The translations under genes were made by a program, and so were the position numbers. Source: Ignavibacteriales bacterium (GTDB lineage Bacteria; Bacteroidota; Ignavibacteria; UBA10030). From it: 64,000 nucleotides of DNA. The notes under the pieces were generated by a model. The model was not told the DNA's origin. It made no database searches and saw only the letters and a program-made list of their open reading frames with translations. Numbering within the stretch: the first letter of the stretch is position 1; each line of letters opens with the position of its first letter. Shown here in pieces: positions 1 through 8,977 of this stretch. The stretch spans positions 124,001 through 188,000 of the forward strand of contig JAPLFQ010000025.1 in the NCBI GenBank assembly GCA_026390595.1. The letters are read 5' to 3'.

Positions 1-1
1 C

Positions 2-799
2 GTCGTACCTCTGATTGCGGTGCTGTACTATTGTGTGCGGACGTTCGGTTCACTCTGGTGGCTGCCGGTCGGATCGTTGCTCTTTCTTGTATCCGTGGTC
101 CTGGCGAGGCTCGCTCCTGTGCTCATTCTCCCGCTCTTTTACAAGTTCAAGCCGCTGAAGGATGGTGAGCTGAAGACGAGGATTCTCACTCTCTGCCACA
201 ACGTTGGTATGCCCGTGCAGGGAGTGTTTGTATTCGATATGAGCAAGAACACGAAGAAGGCCAATGCGGCCTTCACGGGGATAGGGAAGTCGAAGCGGAT
301 CATACTCGGCGATACGCTTGTCGCTAATTTCCGGGACGAGGAAATCGAATCCGTTTTTGCCCATGAGCTTGGACATTACAAACTCAGGCATATCGCCGTG
401 ATGATGGCTCTCGGCACCGTCAGTAGTTTCTTCGGTCTCTATCTGACGGCGCTTGTGTATGCGCATAGCCTGACCTGGTTCGGATTTGTTTCGCTCGATC
501 AGATTGCGGCGCTTCCTTTGCTCGCGCTCTGGCTTGGCGTATATTCACTCGTCGCAAACCCGATCACGAACATGATCTCGCGGGCGCATGAGTACGCGGC
601 AGACAGATTTGCTGTTCGCCTTACGGGAAACGCTGAAGCGCTTGGAAATTCCCTCAAGAAACTGGCGTCAATCAATCTTGCTGACGTGTCACCCCATCCA
701 TGGGTGGAATTCCTGTTCCATAGTCACCCATCCATTGAAAAGCGGATCAGAGCGATTGACCTCGCGGCCATTCGCACAGCGTCGGGGGCGCAACGATGA
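2..799 (+). CDS. M48 family (Ste24-type) zinc metalloprotease, 5' end outside window
   Basis: Membrane-bound zinc endopeptidase of the M48 family, probably acting at the inner membrane in protein quality control or processing. The reading frame is open to the left window edge, so the N-terminal part is missing. Counting from the GTG at 20, hydrophobic segments lie near residues 12-40, the catalytic HELGH motif is at 115-119, and a later EYAADRF segment supplies the downstream glutamate ligand expected in this family. Two further hydrophobic stretches follow HELGH, typical of Ste24/CAAX-protease-like M48 proteins. Its stop overlaps the start of plsC (ATGA), so the two are probably co-transcribed. 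The family is clear; the substrate is unknown. Confidence 0.9.
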   Translation, partial: VVPLIAVLYYCVRTFGSLWWLPVGSLLFLVSVVLARLAPVLILPLFYKFKPLKDGELKTRILTLCHNVGMPVQGVFVFDMSKNTKKANAAFTGIGKSKRIILGDTLVANFRDEEIESVFAHELGHYKLRHIAVMMALGTVSSFFGLYLTALVYAHSLTWFGFVSLDQIAALPLLALWLGVYSLVANPITNMISRAHEYAADRFAVRLTGNAEALGNSLKKLASINLADVSPHPWVEFLFHSHPSIEKRIRAIDLAAIRTASGAQR

Positions 800-1506
800 T
801 CCTTACGTCCTTGAAGATATGCCTTATCTGGATTGCCGCGATTCCCGTGTCGATCATTGCACTCATTTCCACCCCGCTTGACCGGACGGGGGTGACGTTT
901 CACCTGATGAGCCGCCTCTGGTGCAGCTTCATACTCTGGCTTTTTCACATCAAGATCAGGACCAAAGGGGCGGAGTTGCTCGACCCGAAACAGCGATATG
1001 TGTATATCTCGAACCACGCCAGTGCATTCGACATCCCCGCCGTGGTTGTCGGCATCCCGGATGGTATCCGGTTTGTTCTGAAGAAAGAACTCACCCGAAT
1101 CCCCATCTGGGGATGGGCGCTCAAGTACGGACATTACATCACCATCGATCGCGGAAAAGCGCGCGATGCTATGAAAAGTCTGGACGAGGCGGCTGTGCAC
1201 ATGCGCAACGGTGCCTCGGTTATTCTCTTTGCAGAGGGGACCCGCACGCGTGACGGCAGGCTGCAGCCGTTCAAGCGCGGAGCATTTACGCTGGCCGTCA
1301 AGGCCGGGAACCCGATAGTACCTGTCACAATCAACAACACGTTCAGGATTCTGCCGAGAGGATCGCTGCGCGTAAACCCTGCCGACATCGAACTGGTCTT
1401 CGGTGAACCCATCCAGACTACGGCGATCGACGGGAGGGACGGGGAACAACGATTGATGGAACAGGTACGCCAGGCCATCGCAGCCGCCTTCACGGAACAA
1501 GGATAA
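796..1506 (+). CDS. plsC: 1-acyl-sn-glycerol-3-phosphate acyltransferase
   Basis: Transfers an acyl chain to lysophosphatidic acid to make phosphatidic acid, the second acylation of phospholipid synthesis, at the inner membrane. The 236-residue protein begins with a hydrophobic anchor (about residues 3-25). It carries the acyltransferase motif NHASAFD at 73-79 (catalytic His74 and Asp79) and the substrate-binding FAEGTR block at 145-150, with the later PVTINN region also typical. Length is normal for bacterial PlsC. The start overlaps the protease stop by four bases, and gatC follows eight bases after its stop. A related lyso-lipid acyltransferase is the only realistic alternative. Confidence 0.92.
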   Translation: MILTSLKICLIWIAAIPVSIIALISTPLDRTGVTFHLMSRLWCSFILWLFHIKIRTKGAELLDPKQRYVYISNHASAFDIPAVVVGIPDGIRFVLKKELTRIPIWGWALKYGHYITIDRGKARDAMKSLDEAAVHMRNGASVILFAEGTRTRDGRLQPFKRGAFTLAVKAGNPIVPVTINNTFRILPRGSLRVNPADIELVFGEPIQTTAIDGRDGEQRLMEQVRQAIAAAFTEQG

Positions 1507-1514
1507 GAGGTCAT

Positions 1515-1808
1515 ATGTCTGTTACGCTGAAGGATGTCGATCATATTGCGAAGCTTGCCCGTCTCGAGTTCACAGACGAGGAAAAGGCGACGTTTACACA
1601 TCAACTGAACTCCATCCTTGCCTATGTCGAGCAGCTGAACAAGCTTGATACAACGAACGTCGAACCGCTCGCTCATGTGATCGAACTCGAAGATGCCTTT
1701 CGCGTGGATGTCGTCAGGCCGGGCGTAAGCCAGGAAGACGCTTTGAAGAATGCGCCGGCGAAGAACGAGAAATTCTTCAAAGTTCCCAAAGTCATAGGGG
1801 ACCATTGA
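1515..1808 (+). CDS. gatC: Asp-tRNA(Asn)/Glu-tRNA(Gln) amidotransferase subunit C
   Basis: Small stabilising subunit of the GatCAB amidotransferase, which converts misacylated Glu-tRNA(Gln) or Asp-tRNA(Asn) to the amidated form in the cytoplasm. The 97-residue length and the N-terminal pattern VDHIAKLARLEFTDEE followed by a helix ending in VEQLNKLDT match GatC, as does the C-terminal FKVPKVI. gatA and gatB are not in the window, so the complex is encoded at separate loci, which is common. It is preceded by AGAGGTCAT just before the ATG and sits tightly between plsC and kdsB. Confidence 0.95.
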   Translation: MSVTLKDVDHIAKLARLEFTDEEKATFTHQLNSILAYVEQLNKLDTTNVEPLAHVIELEDAFRVDVVRPGVSQEDALKNAPAKNEKFFKVPKVIGDH

Positions 1809-1810
1809 CC

Positions 1811-2563
1811 ATGGAGCGTGTCATCGCTGTCATCCCGGCGCGCTACGCGTCGCAGCGCTTGCCGGCGAAGCCGCTGGTGGACCTTCTTGGTAAGCCGATG
1901 ATCCAGCGGGTGTACGAGCGAGTCCGGAAAGCCTCGTTACCCACAAGTGTCATTGTTGCAACTGACGATGAACGCATAGCAGATGTTGTGCGGAAGTTCG
2001 GAGGAGAGGTGATGATGACCTCGCCTGACATCAAGAGCGGCAGCGACCGGGTTGCGGCGGTTGCGCGTGAACTCCCGGGAGAAATTTTCGTCAACGTTCA
2101 GGGGGATGAGCCGCTTATTGCACCAGCCATGATCGATGAGGCCGCGCGCGTCCTCCTCGATGATCCCGCGGTGATGGTCGGGACGCTCGTCAGGAAGATC
2201 GAATCCGTGGATGACCTCGCGAACACGGCTGTCGTCAAAGTGGTTGTGAGTGCCGGGAACGATGCGCTCTATTTTTCCCGGACTGCGATCCCTTTTCTGA
2301 GGGATGTCCCTGATCAATCCCAATGGTTGAAACATCACACATTTTTCAAGCATGTTGGAATGTACGTTTTCAGGAAGGATTTCCTTCTCAGGTATGCCTC
2401 GATGCCGGAATCGAGCCTCGAGAAGGCGGAGCGGTTGGAACAGCTCAGGATCCTGGAGCGCGGGTACCGGATCAAGGTTGGTATTACAGAACACGACAGC
2501 GTCCCGATCGATACTCCTGATGACGTTCGCCGCGTCATCGAACTGTTGCGGGCTCAACAATAG
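1811..2563 (+). CDS. kdsB: 3-deoxy-manno-octulosonate cytidylyltransferase (CMP-Kdo synthetase)
   Basis: Activates Kdo with CTP to give CMP-Kdo for the LPS inner core, in the cytoplasm. The N-terminus AVIPARYASQRLPAKPL is the family's nucleotide-binding signature, and NVQGDEPLI further in is also diagnostic. The protein is 250 residues, as expected. I chose the ATG at 1811; an in-frame TTG at 1805 overlaps the gatC stop and is possible, but AGGGG at 1796-1800 and family N-termini fit the ATG. Its presence shows that the organism makes a Kdo-containing lipopolysaccharide. The downstream neighbour pyrG makes CTP, a substrate of this enzyme. Confidence 0.95.
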   Translation: MERVIAVIPARYASQRLPAKPLVDLLGKPMIQRVYERVRKASLPTSVIVATDDERIADVVRKFGGEVMMTSPDIKSGSDRVAAVARELPGEIFVNVQGDEPLIAPAMIDEAARVLLDDPAVMVGTLVRKIESVDDLANTAVVKVVVSAGNDALYFSRTAIPFLRDVPDQSQWLKHHTFFKHVGMYVFRKDFLLRYASMPESSLEKAERLEQLRILERGYRIKVGITEHDSVPIDTPDDVRRVIELLRAQQ

Positions 2564-2585
2564 GATATTCATTTTTTCTGGATAG

Positions 2586-4205
<1,620 letters not shown>

Positions 4206-4230
4206 AACTCGTTCATCCTGGAGAAAAGTA

Positions 4231-4771
4231 ATGATGTCTCGACAGTTCTTCATTCTTCTGCTGCCCGCACTTGTGCTCATGGGGTGCACGGCGTCGTCGA
4301 GACTCCAATCTGCGCTCGGCAACAAGTACAAGTATTCTGTTTCCATGACCGGACCGGAACGATCGAAGGACATGCTGTTTCGGGACGAGCAGCTGATGAT
4401 TCAATTCCGCGTGGACGATCCGGGGATCCGGTTCCAGGCCCAGAACATTTCTCCAGCCGAGATGCGCATCGATTGGCCGAAGGCAACAATCTCCATCCAC
4501 ACTATGCCTTCACCGGTACGGAACTTGTCAACCTTCTACGATTCAACAAAGTCGCAGCCCGCCGTGCAGACTATTCCGCCCTTGGGAGTTGTCCGTGATG
4601 TGATTCTGCCGCGGGGCAATTCGTATTTCGATGGTACCCAGTGGCGTGTTGATGATCTTCTGCCGACGACGGACGCTGGAACATCAGCTCACCGCGGTCG
4701 TCATCGCGAGCGGCTTTCTCGGCTTTCTCAGTTATATGATGACGATGAAAAAAGTCCCGGTGGTGGAATGA
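4231..4771 (+). pseudogene. Predicted membrane-anchored lipoprotein interrupted by one frameshift
   Basis: The frame starting ATGATG at 4231 (after GGAGAAAAGTA) begins with a lipoprotein signal peptide ending in the lipobox LMGC (Cys19) and continues as a soluble domain to about VDDLLPTT near 4665. There the sensible frame moves by +1: in the next frame the sequence reads LEHQLTAVVIASGFLGFLSY, a clear membrane helix, then MMTMKKVPVVE and a stop at 4769-4771. Left unshifted, the first frame runs through an implausible Arg/His-rich stretch into the following lipoprotein. I therefore read this as one gene of about 180 residues with a single-base indel around 4660-4680, either a sequencing error or a real lesion. 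I do not recognise the family. Confidence 0.6.
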
Positions 4772-5517
4772 CCGGCAATCTCATGTCCAGATCGACACGT
4801 CATATTCTCGTTTCGCTTTCCTTCCTGTTCGCGGTGAGTGCGCTTCTTGGAGCGTGTCGAAGCTCAAAGCAGGCGGCTACTGGGGACGAGGCGTTCTTCG
4901 AACCCCTCAAGTCGGTCAATCGTCTCCCAGTACAGAAAGCACCGGCAGCTCCTGCCAATCTCTCGGCGTGGGACAACAAAGCGGATACACTGGTGAAGCG
5001 GCAGATAGACCAGGACAGACGCATCGGAGCGCTCACGGACCAACTGCAGCGTCTCGAAACCTCCCGCAAAGGAGACCAGAGAGATTCATCGAAAAAAACC
5101 GCCGCCCAAACGGCCAAACCCTCCGCGCCCGAGCCGAAACCGGCGGTTCAAGCGGACGAGAAGGCTGTGCGGCTCTACGAAGCAGGCCATCATAAGGAGG
5201 CGGTGGAAGTCCTAAGAGGATTGCTGCAGCCCGGGATTACGAAAGATCTCGAGGAGAAGTATCGCTTCATGCTTGGTGTGAGCTATTTCAACCTGAAGCA
5301 ATTCGATCTGGCTGCCGCATCACTCAAGACTATCACAGATCGTAAAGGGTCCAGCATGAGGCCGGACGCATTTTTTGTCCTGGGCCAAACCTACAAGCAG
5401 CTGGGGGCGAGGCGGCAGGCAATTTCCATGTTCGAAGCGGTCCTGAGAGAATCACCGAAGGCTGCTCTCGCCGCGTCAGCGCGGGAAGAATTGAAGGAGC
5501 TTGCATCGAAGAAGTGA
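4768..5517 (+). CDS. TPR-containing lipoprotein, YbgF/CpoB-like layout
   Basis: Probable outer-membrane lipoprotein with a periplasmic repeat domain. From the ATG at 4768 (overlapping the stop of the frameshifted gene, ATGA) it is 249 residues; an ATG at 4783 is an alternative start. It has a signal peptide ending in LLGAC, a charged coiled-coil segment with an IDQDRRIGALTDQLQRLE heptad pattern, a Lys/Pro/Ala-rich linker, and two to three tetratricopeptide-like repeats (AVRLYEAGHHKEAVEVLRGL; FMLGVSYFNLKQFDLAAASL; FVLGQTYKQLGARRQAISMF). Coiled coil plus TPR resembles CpoB/YbgF, but no tol-pal genes are adjacent, so the specific role is open. A strong terminator follows. Confidence 0.75.
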   Translation: MTGNLMSRSTRHILVSLSFLFAVSALLGACRSSKQAATGDEAFFEPLKSVNRLPVQKAPAAPANLSAWDNKADTLVKRQIDQDRRIGALTDQLQRLETSRKGDQRDSSKKTAAQTAKPSAPEPKPAVQADEKAVRLYEAGHHKEAVEVLRGLLQPGITKDLEEKYRFMLGVSYFNLKQFDLAAASLKTITDRKGSSMRPDAFFVLGQTYKQLGARRQAISMFEAVLRESPKAALAASAREELKELASKK

Positions 5518-5557
5518 AGGTGCCGATGCCTGTCAGATGTGTACAGGACATAGAAAG

Positions 5558-5593
5558 AAAAGTCCCGCCGAAGATTATCCGGCGGGACTTTTT
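5558..5593. terminator. Bidirectional Rho-independent terminator
   Basis: A 13-bp perfect stem (5558-5570 paired with 5580-5592, core GTCCCGCCG/CGGCGGGAC) with a 9-base loop. It is followed by five T on the plus strand and flanked by an A-rich run on its left, which gives a T-rich tail on the minus strand. It lies between convergent genes ending at 5517 (+) and 5639 (-), so it probably serves both. Confidence 0.9.
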
Positions 5594-5638
5594 GCTGTAC
5601 TGCTGATCATGTCGCTTTGCTCAGTCTGCATCACTGAG

Positions 5639-6118
5639 CTATTTTTTCTTCCTGGGGGAGGGGGGACGCTTCGGAGGTGCAGGCGGTTGAATTGCCGATT
5701 CAAGTTGTTTAATTTTCGCATCCAGTTCCGCCGCCGAAGTAGCAAGCGAGTCGAATACTCTTGCCTCAAGATCTTTGCGCTGTCGTTGTGCCTGATTCAG
5801 CGCTCCGTACATCATCATACTCGCGATGATCATGACCCCCAGCATCACGTAGATCCAAACCACTTTTGAATCCAGGTCCCGCCGGAGCAGCTGCGCGTTG
5901 TAAACCACGATGAACTGAAGGCTGTCAACCCGCCTCGCCATTTCATCGACGTTCGCAAATCCCGCTTTGTCGGCGGAGTCTTTTTTGCCTTTTTCCGCCT
6001 GACTTAAGACGCGGTTCTGGTTCTGCGGAGTTGCCGGAGTGCCTGATGCAGGAGAAGCCGCCGCGATGAGTAACACCATCAGTGTCCAAAGAAAACACTT
6101 CGATACCATTGTGCTCAT
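5639..6118 (-). CDS. Small exported membrane protein with coiled coil, unknown function
   Basis: Unrecognised 159-residue protein. I chose the ATG at 6118 because GAGG lies just upstream and the translation then opens with a signal-like segment (MSTMVSKCFLW followed by a hydrophobic run ending ASPASG). A second hydrophobic helix (VVWIYVMLGVMIIASMMMYG) sits mid-protein, followed by a charged coiled-coil region (QRQRKDLEARVFDSLATSAA) and a Pro/Lys-rich tail (PPAPPKRPPSPRKKK). The layout suggests a periplasmic N-terminal segment anchored by one helix with a cytoplasmic coiled-coil tail, or the reverse. It is transcribed towards the shared terminator at 5558-5593. Confidence 0.6.
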   Translation of the reverse strand: MSTMVSKCFLWTLMVLLIAAASPASGTPATPQNQNRVLSQAEKGKKDSADKAGFANVDEMARRVDSLQFIVVYNAQLLRRDLDSKVVWIYVMLGVMIIASMMMYGALNQAQRQRKDLEARVFDSLATSAAELDAKIKQLESAIQPPAPPKRPPSPRKKK

Positions 6119-6227
6119 GTAATCCTCGTTTCCATTGGGTTGATGCGGTGATGGGGGGTTCACGCGCCCTCCAAATTAGAGAGATGGCAGTGGAAAGTCA
6201 ACCCCCATTTTCTGAGGCCGTGAATCG

Positions 6228-6258
6228 TTGAATTTCAGCCGGTGTTTGGCTATCTTTT
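6228..6258 (+). promoter_or_regulatory. Bacteroidota-type promoter candidate for the amidohydrolase gene
   Basis: TTG at 6228-6230, a 20-base spacer, then TATCTTTT at 6251-6258, one mismatch from the Bacteroidota -7 consensus TAnnTTTG. It lies about 50 bases upstream of the ATG at 6310 in an otherwise empty gap. Confidence 0.5.
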
Positions 6259-6309
6259 CTCCACACCGGTATGCTCACCTGATTCCCCAAAATCCGAGAG
6301 GTATTTCTT

Positions 6310-7968
6310 ATGCGCCTACTCTTTCACAGCATGCTCCTCGTCCTCCTTGGTGCCCCCGCTTTCGGTCAGGGGCAGCCAGTCGACGTCCTTTTCGTCAATG
6401 GAAAGATCTGGACTGTGGATAAGGCAAAACCAAGCGCAGAAGCTCTCGCTGTCCAGCGGGGCCGGATTCTTGCCGTGGGCTCGAACAGCGAGATACTGAA
6501 ACTTGCCGGCACCGGGACGCGGATCGTCGACCTCAAGGGGAAACGCATGCTCCCCGGTTTCATCGACAATCATACTCATTTCATGAGCGGCGGATTTCAG
6601 CTCCAAAGCGTGGACCTCCGTTATGCGAAGAGCGAATCGGAGTTTGCGGCGTTGATCAAAGCCAGGGCTGAAAAATATCCCGGCCGGTGGATCACGGGAG
6701 GCGATTGGGACCACGACAACTGGCCCGGAGGCAACCTCCCCTCGAAAGAACTCATCGATCGCTTCACGGCACAAACTCCTCTGTTTGTCAACCGGTACGA
6801 CGGCCACATGGCACTCGCGAATTCCTATGTGCTCAAACTTGCCGGCATCGACAAGAACACACCCGATCCGCAGGGGGGAACCATTGTCCGGGATAAGAAA
6901 ACCGGGGAAGCGACAGGAGTTCTGAAGGATGCCGCGATGAATCTTGTCTACCGGCATGTGCCCGATCCCAGTGAGCCGGAAATGATCGAAGCTGCGAAGC
7001 TGGCACTTACCGAGGCGCGGAGATTTGGAGTGACCAGCATACAAGACGTTTCCTCCGGGGGTGATGTGCGCGTGTACCAGATCCTGCGGGACAAGAGTGA
7101 ACTCACTGCGCGTTTCCACTGCAGGGTGCCCCTCAGTCAGTGGGGAAATCTCGCCGCGGTGGGCATCAAGGTCCCGTTTGGCGATGAATGGGTTCGCATG
7201 GGCTCTCTGAAGGAATTCGCAGACGGATCGCTCGGTTCATCAACAGCTCTCTTCTTTCAACCATTCCTATCCGATCCTGGCACGCACGGTCTTGCCATGG
7301 ATGTGGTGCTCGACGGACAGCTGGAAAAATGGTCGATGGGTGCCGACAAGGCCGGGCTTCAACTTTCGATTCATGCGATCGGTGACAGCGCGAACAGCCT
7401 CACGCTGGATATCTTCGAGAGGATTGCGAAAGCGAATCCGAAGTGGGACAGAAGATTCCGGATTGAACATGCTCAGCACATCGCGCCGAAGGACTTCCGG
7501 CGATTTGCAGAGCTCGGCGTGATCGCGTCCGTGCAGCCCTACCACGCCATCGACGACGGGCGATGGGCGGAGCAGAGAATCGGGCGCGAACGATGCAAGA
7601 CGACGTATCCGTTCCGGACGTTTCTCGACAACGGCGTCAGGATGTGTTTCGGAAGTGATTGGACGGTCGGACCGTTGAGCCCCGTGCTTGGTATCTATGC
7701 TGCTGTAACACGCCGGACGACAGACGGCGCCAATCCGAACGGTTGGTTCCCTGAACAAAAGATTACAGTCGCGGAAGCGATCGAAGCCTACACGGTCAAC
7801 TGCGCCTACGCCGTGTTCGAAGAGAATGAGAAAGGTTCGATCGCGCCGGGGAAAATGGCGGACTTTGTCGTCCTTTCGGATGATATCCTCACGATCGATC
7901 CTGTCAAGATCGAAACCGTCAGCGTCGAGATGACTATTGTCGGCGGAAAAACTGTGTACGCAAAGTGA
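6310..7968 (+). CDS. Exported amidohydrolase, YtcJ-like (amidohydrolase 3 family)
   Basis: Metal-dependent hydrolase of the amidohydrolase superfamily, predicted to be exported. The 552-residue protein begins with a signal peptide (residues 1-20, ending AFGQ), then the VLFVNGKIWTVD entry strand typical of the family, the metal-binding HTH of GFIDNHTHF, the YtcJ-like WITGGDWDHDNWPGG block, a HAIGD motif, IEHAQHI, and FGSDWTVGP near the C-terminus, ending with a second composite-domain strand (IVGGKTVYA). All expected metal-ligand regions are present. Family members hydrolyse amides of poorly known substrates. It stands alone between a promoter candidate and the ABC membrane-domain gene. Confidence 0.88.
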   Translation: MRLLFHSMLLVLLGAPAFGQGQPVDVLFVNGKIWTVDKAKPSAEALAVQRGRILAVGSNSEILKLAGTGTRIVDLKGKRMLPGFIDNHTHFMSGGFQLQSVDLRYAKSESEFAALIKARAEKYPGRWITGGDWDHDNWPGGNLPSKELIDRFTAQTPLFVNRYDGHMALANSYVLKLAGIDKNTPDPQGGTIVRDKKTGEATGVLKDAAMNLVYRHVPDPSEPEMIEAAKLALTEARRFGVTSIQDVSSGGDVRVYQILRDKSELTARFHCRVPLSQWGNLAAVGIKVPFGDEWVRMGSLKEFADGSLGSSTALFFQPFLSDPGTHGLAMDVVLDGQLEKWSMGADKAGLQLSIHAIGDSANSLTLDIFERIAKANPKWDRRFRIEHAQHIAPKDFRRFAELGVIASVQPYHAIDDGRWAEQRIGRERCKTTYPFRTFLDNGVRMCFGSDWTVGPLSPVLGIYAAVTRRTTDGANPNGWFPEQKITVAEAIEAYTVNCAYAVFEENEKGSIAPGKMADFVVLSDDILTIDPVKIETVSVEMTIVGGKTVYAK

Positions 7969-8016
7969 TCGGGTGGGCAATCTTGATCAACTGACAGCAC
8001 TTCGCGGTGCGAGCGA

Positions 8017-8892
8017 ATGAACCTTCTTGATCTGGCGCGGAGATTCCGAAAAGGAATTTTCATTGCCCTTTCCCTCGTCGTGATCGAGCACGTCGCGTGG
8101 ATCATTGAACCTGCCTTGTTCGGTAAGGTGATCGATGCGTTGATCGATCGCGCGAGCACTGAGGGTCCCGCTCTCCAATCCCTGAACGTCACGCCCCTTT
8201 TTCTCTGGATCATCGTCTTTGCAGTCAATTCCGGTACGGGAGTAGTTCGACGCATCGTCGATGAGCGGATCTACCTCCGGATCTACGCCGAACTCGCAAC
8301 CGGCGTGGCCACCGGCAGCCAAAGGAAGCAATACACGGTTTCGAAAACCGTCGCCCTCACTCAGCTGTCCGAGCAGTACATTTCTTTCCTCCAGTACCGC
8401 ATGCCCGAGATAATCGATCAGATCGTGTCTATCACGGGGGCGGTCATTGCATTAGCGGCATTCGACTGGCGATTATCGGTGGCATGCCTTACGATCATCC
8501 TGCCGCTTATGCAGGTTACGGGTGTCTACACGCGGAAAGTGAGCACGCTTCAGAAGCAATATCACGACAACTTTGAGACCACGACTGATGTGTTCGCACG
8601 TCAAAGTGTGGAAGAGGTCAAATCCTACTATGCGAGGCTGACTTCCCTCAAGCAGAGCATCGCGAATTGGGGAGCGTTCAATTTTGGCATCATGAGACTT
8701 GCACTCCTGGTGATCTTCATCGCTGTACTCTACATCTCCATTGACCTCGACAACTTCAGCACTGGTGCGATCTATTCGATCGTCGCGTATATCTGGACCT
8801 TCATCACGACATCGGAATATATCCCTGAGCTCCTGGAGAGCTGGACATCACTCAAAGACATATCCCGAAGATTGAAGGAAGGGGGGGAATAG
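8017..8892 (+). CDS. ABC transporter six-helix membrane domain protein without an ATPase domain
   Basis: The 291-residue protein aligns by eye with the membrane half of exporter-type ABC proteins: about six hydrophobic helices (for example residues 14-35, 63-80, 135-175 and 225-265), with the conserved stretch from IIDQIVSITGAVIALAAFDW onward. It ends with DISRRLKEGGE, exactly where the nucleotide-binding domain would begin. No Walker A or signature motif is present and none is encoded next to it; the following gene is recG. It could pair with an ATPase encoded elsewhere or be a transport-independent relic. The membrane-domain assignment is reasonable, the function open. Confidence 0.75.
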   Translation: MNLLDLARRFRKGIFIALSLVVIEHVAWIIEPALFGKVIDALIDRASTEGPALQSLNVTPLFLWIIVFAVNSGTGVVRRIVDERIYLRIYAELATGVATGSQRKQYTVSKTVALTQLSEQYISFLQYRMPEIIDQIVSITGAVIALAAFDWRLSVACLTIILPLMQVTGVYTRKVSTLQKQYHDNFETTTDVFARQSVEEVKSYYARLTSLKQSIANWGAFNFGIMRLALLVIFIAVLYISIDLDNFSTGAIYSIVAYIWTFITTSEYIPELLESWTSLKDISRRLKEGGE

Positions 8893-8977
8893 TTGCAGCG
8901 CGAAGTTCATTTCGCCCTGTCGTTATCCCGCCAACGGGGAAACTTTGCTATATTCACCCAATCAGACGACGATCATC

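Noticed and set aside
5501-5869. 122-residue plus-strand frame
   Set aside because: It crosses a strong terminator and is antisense to the membrane protein gene at 5639-6118.
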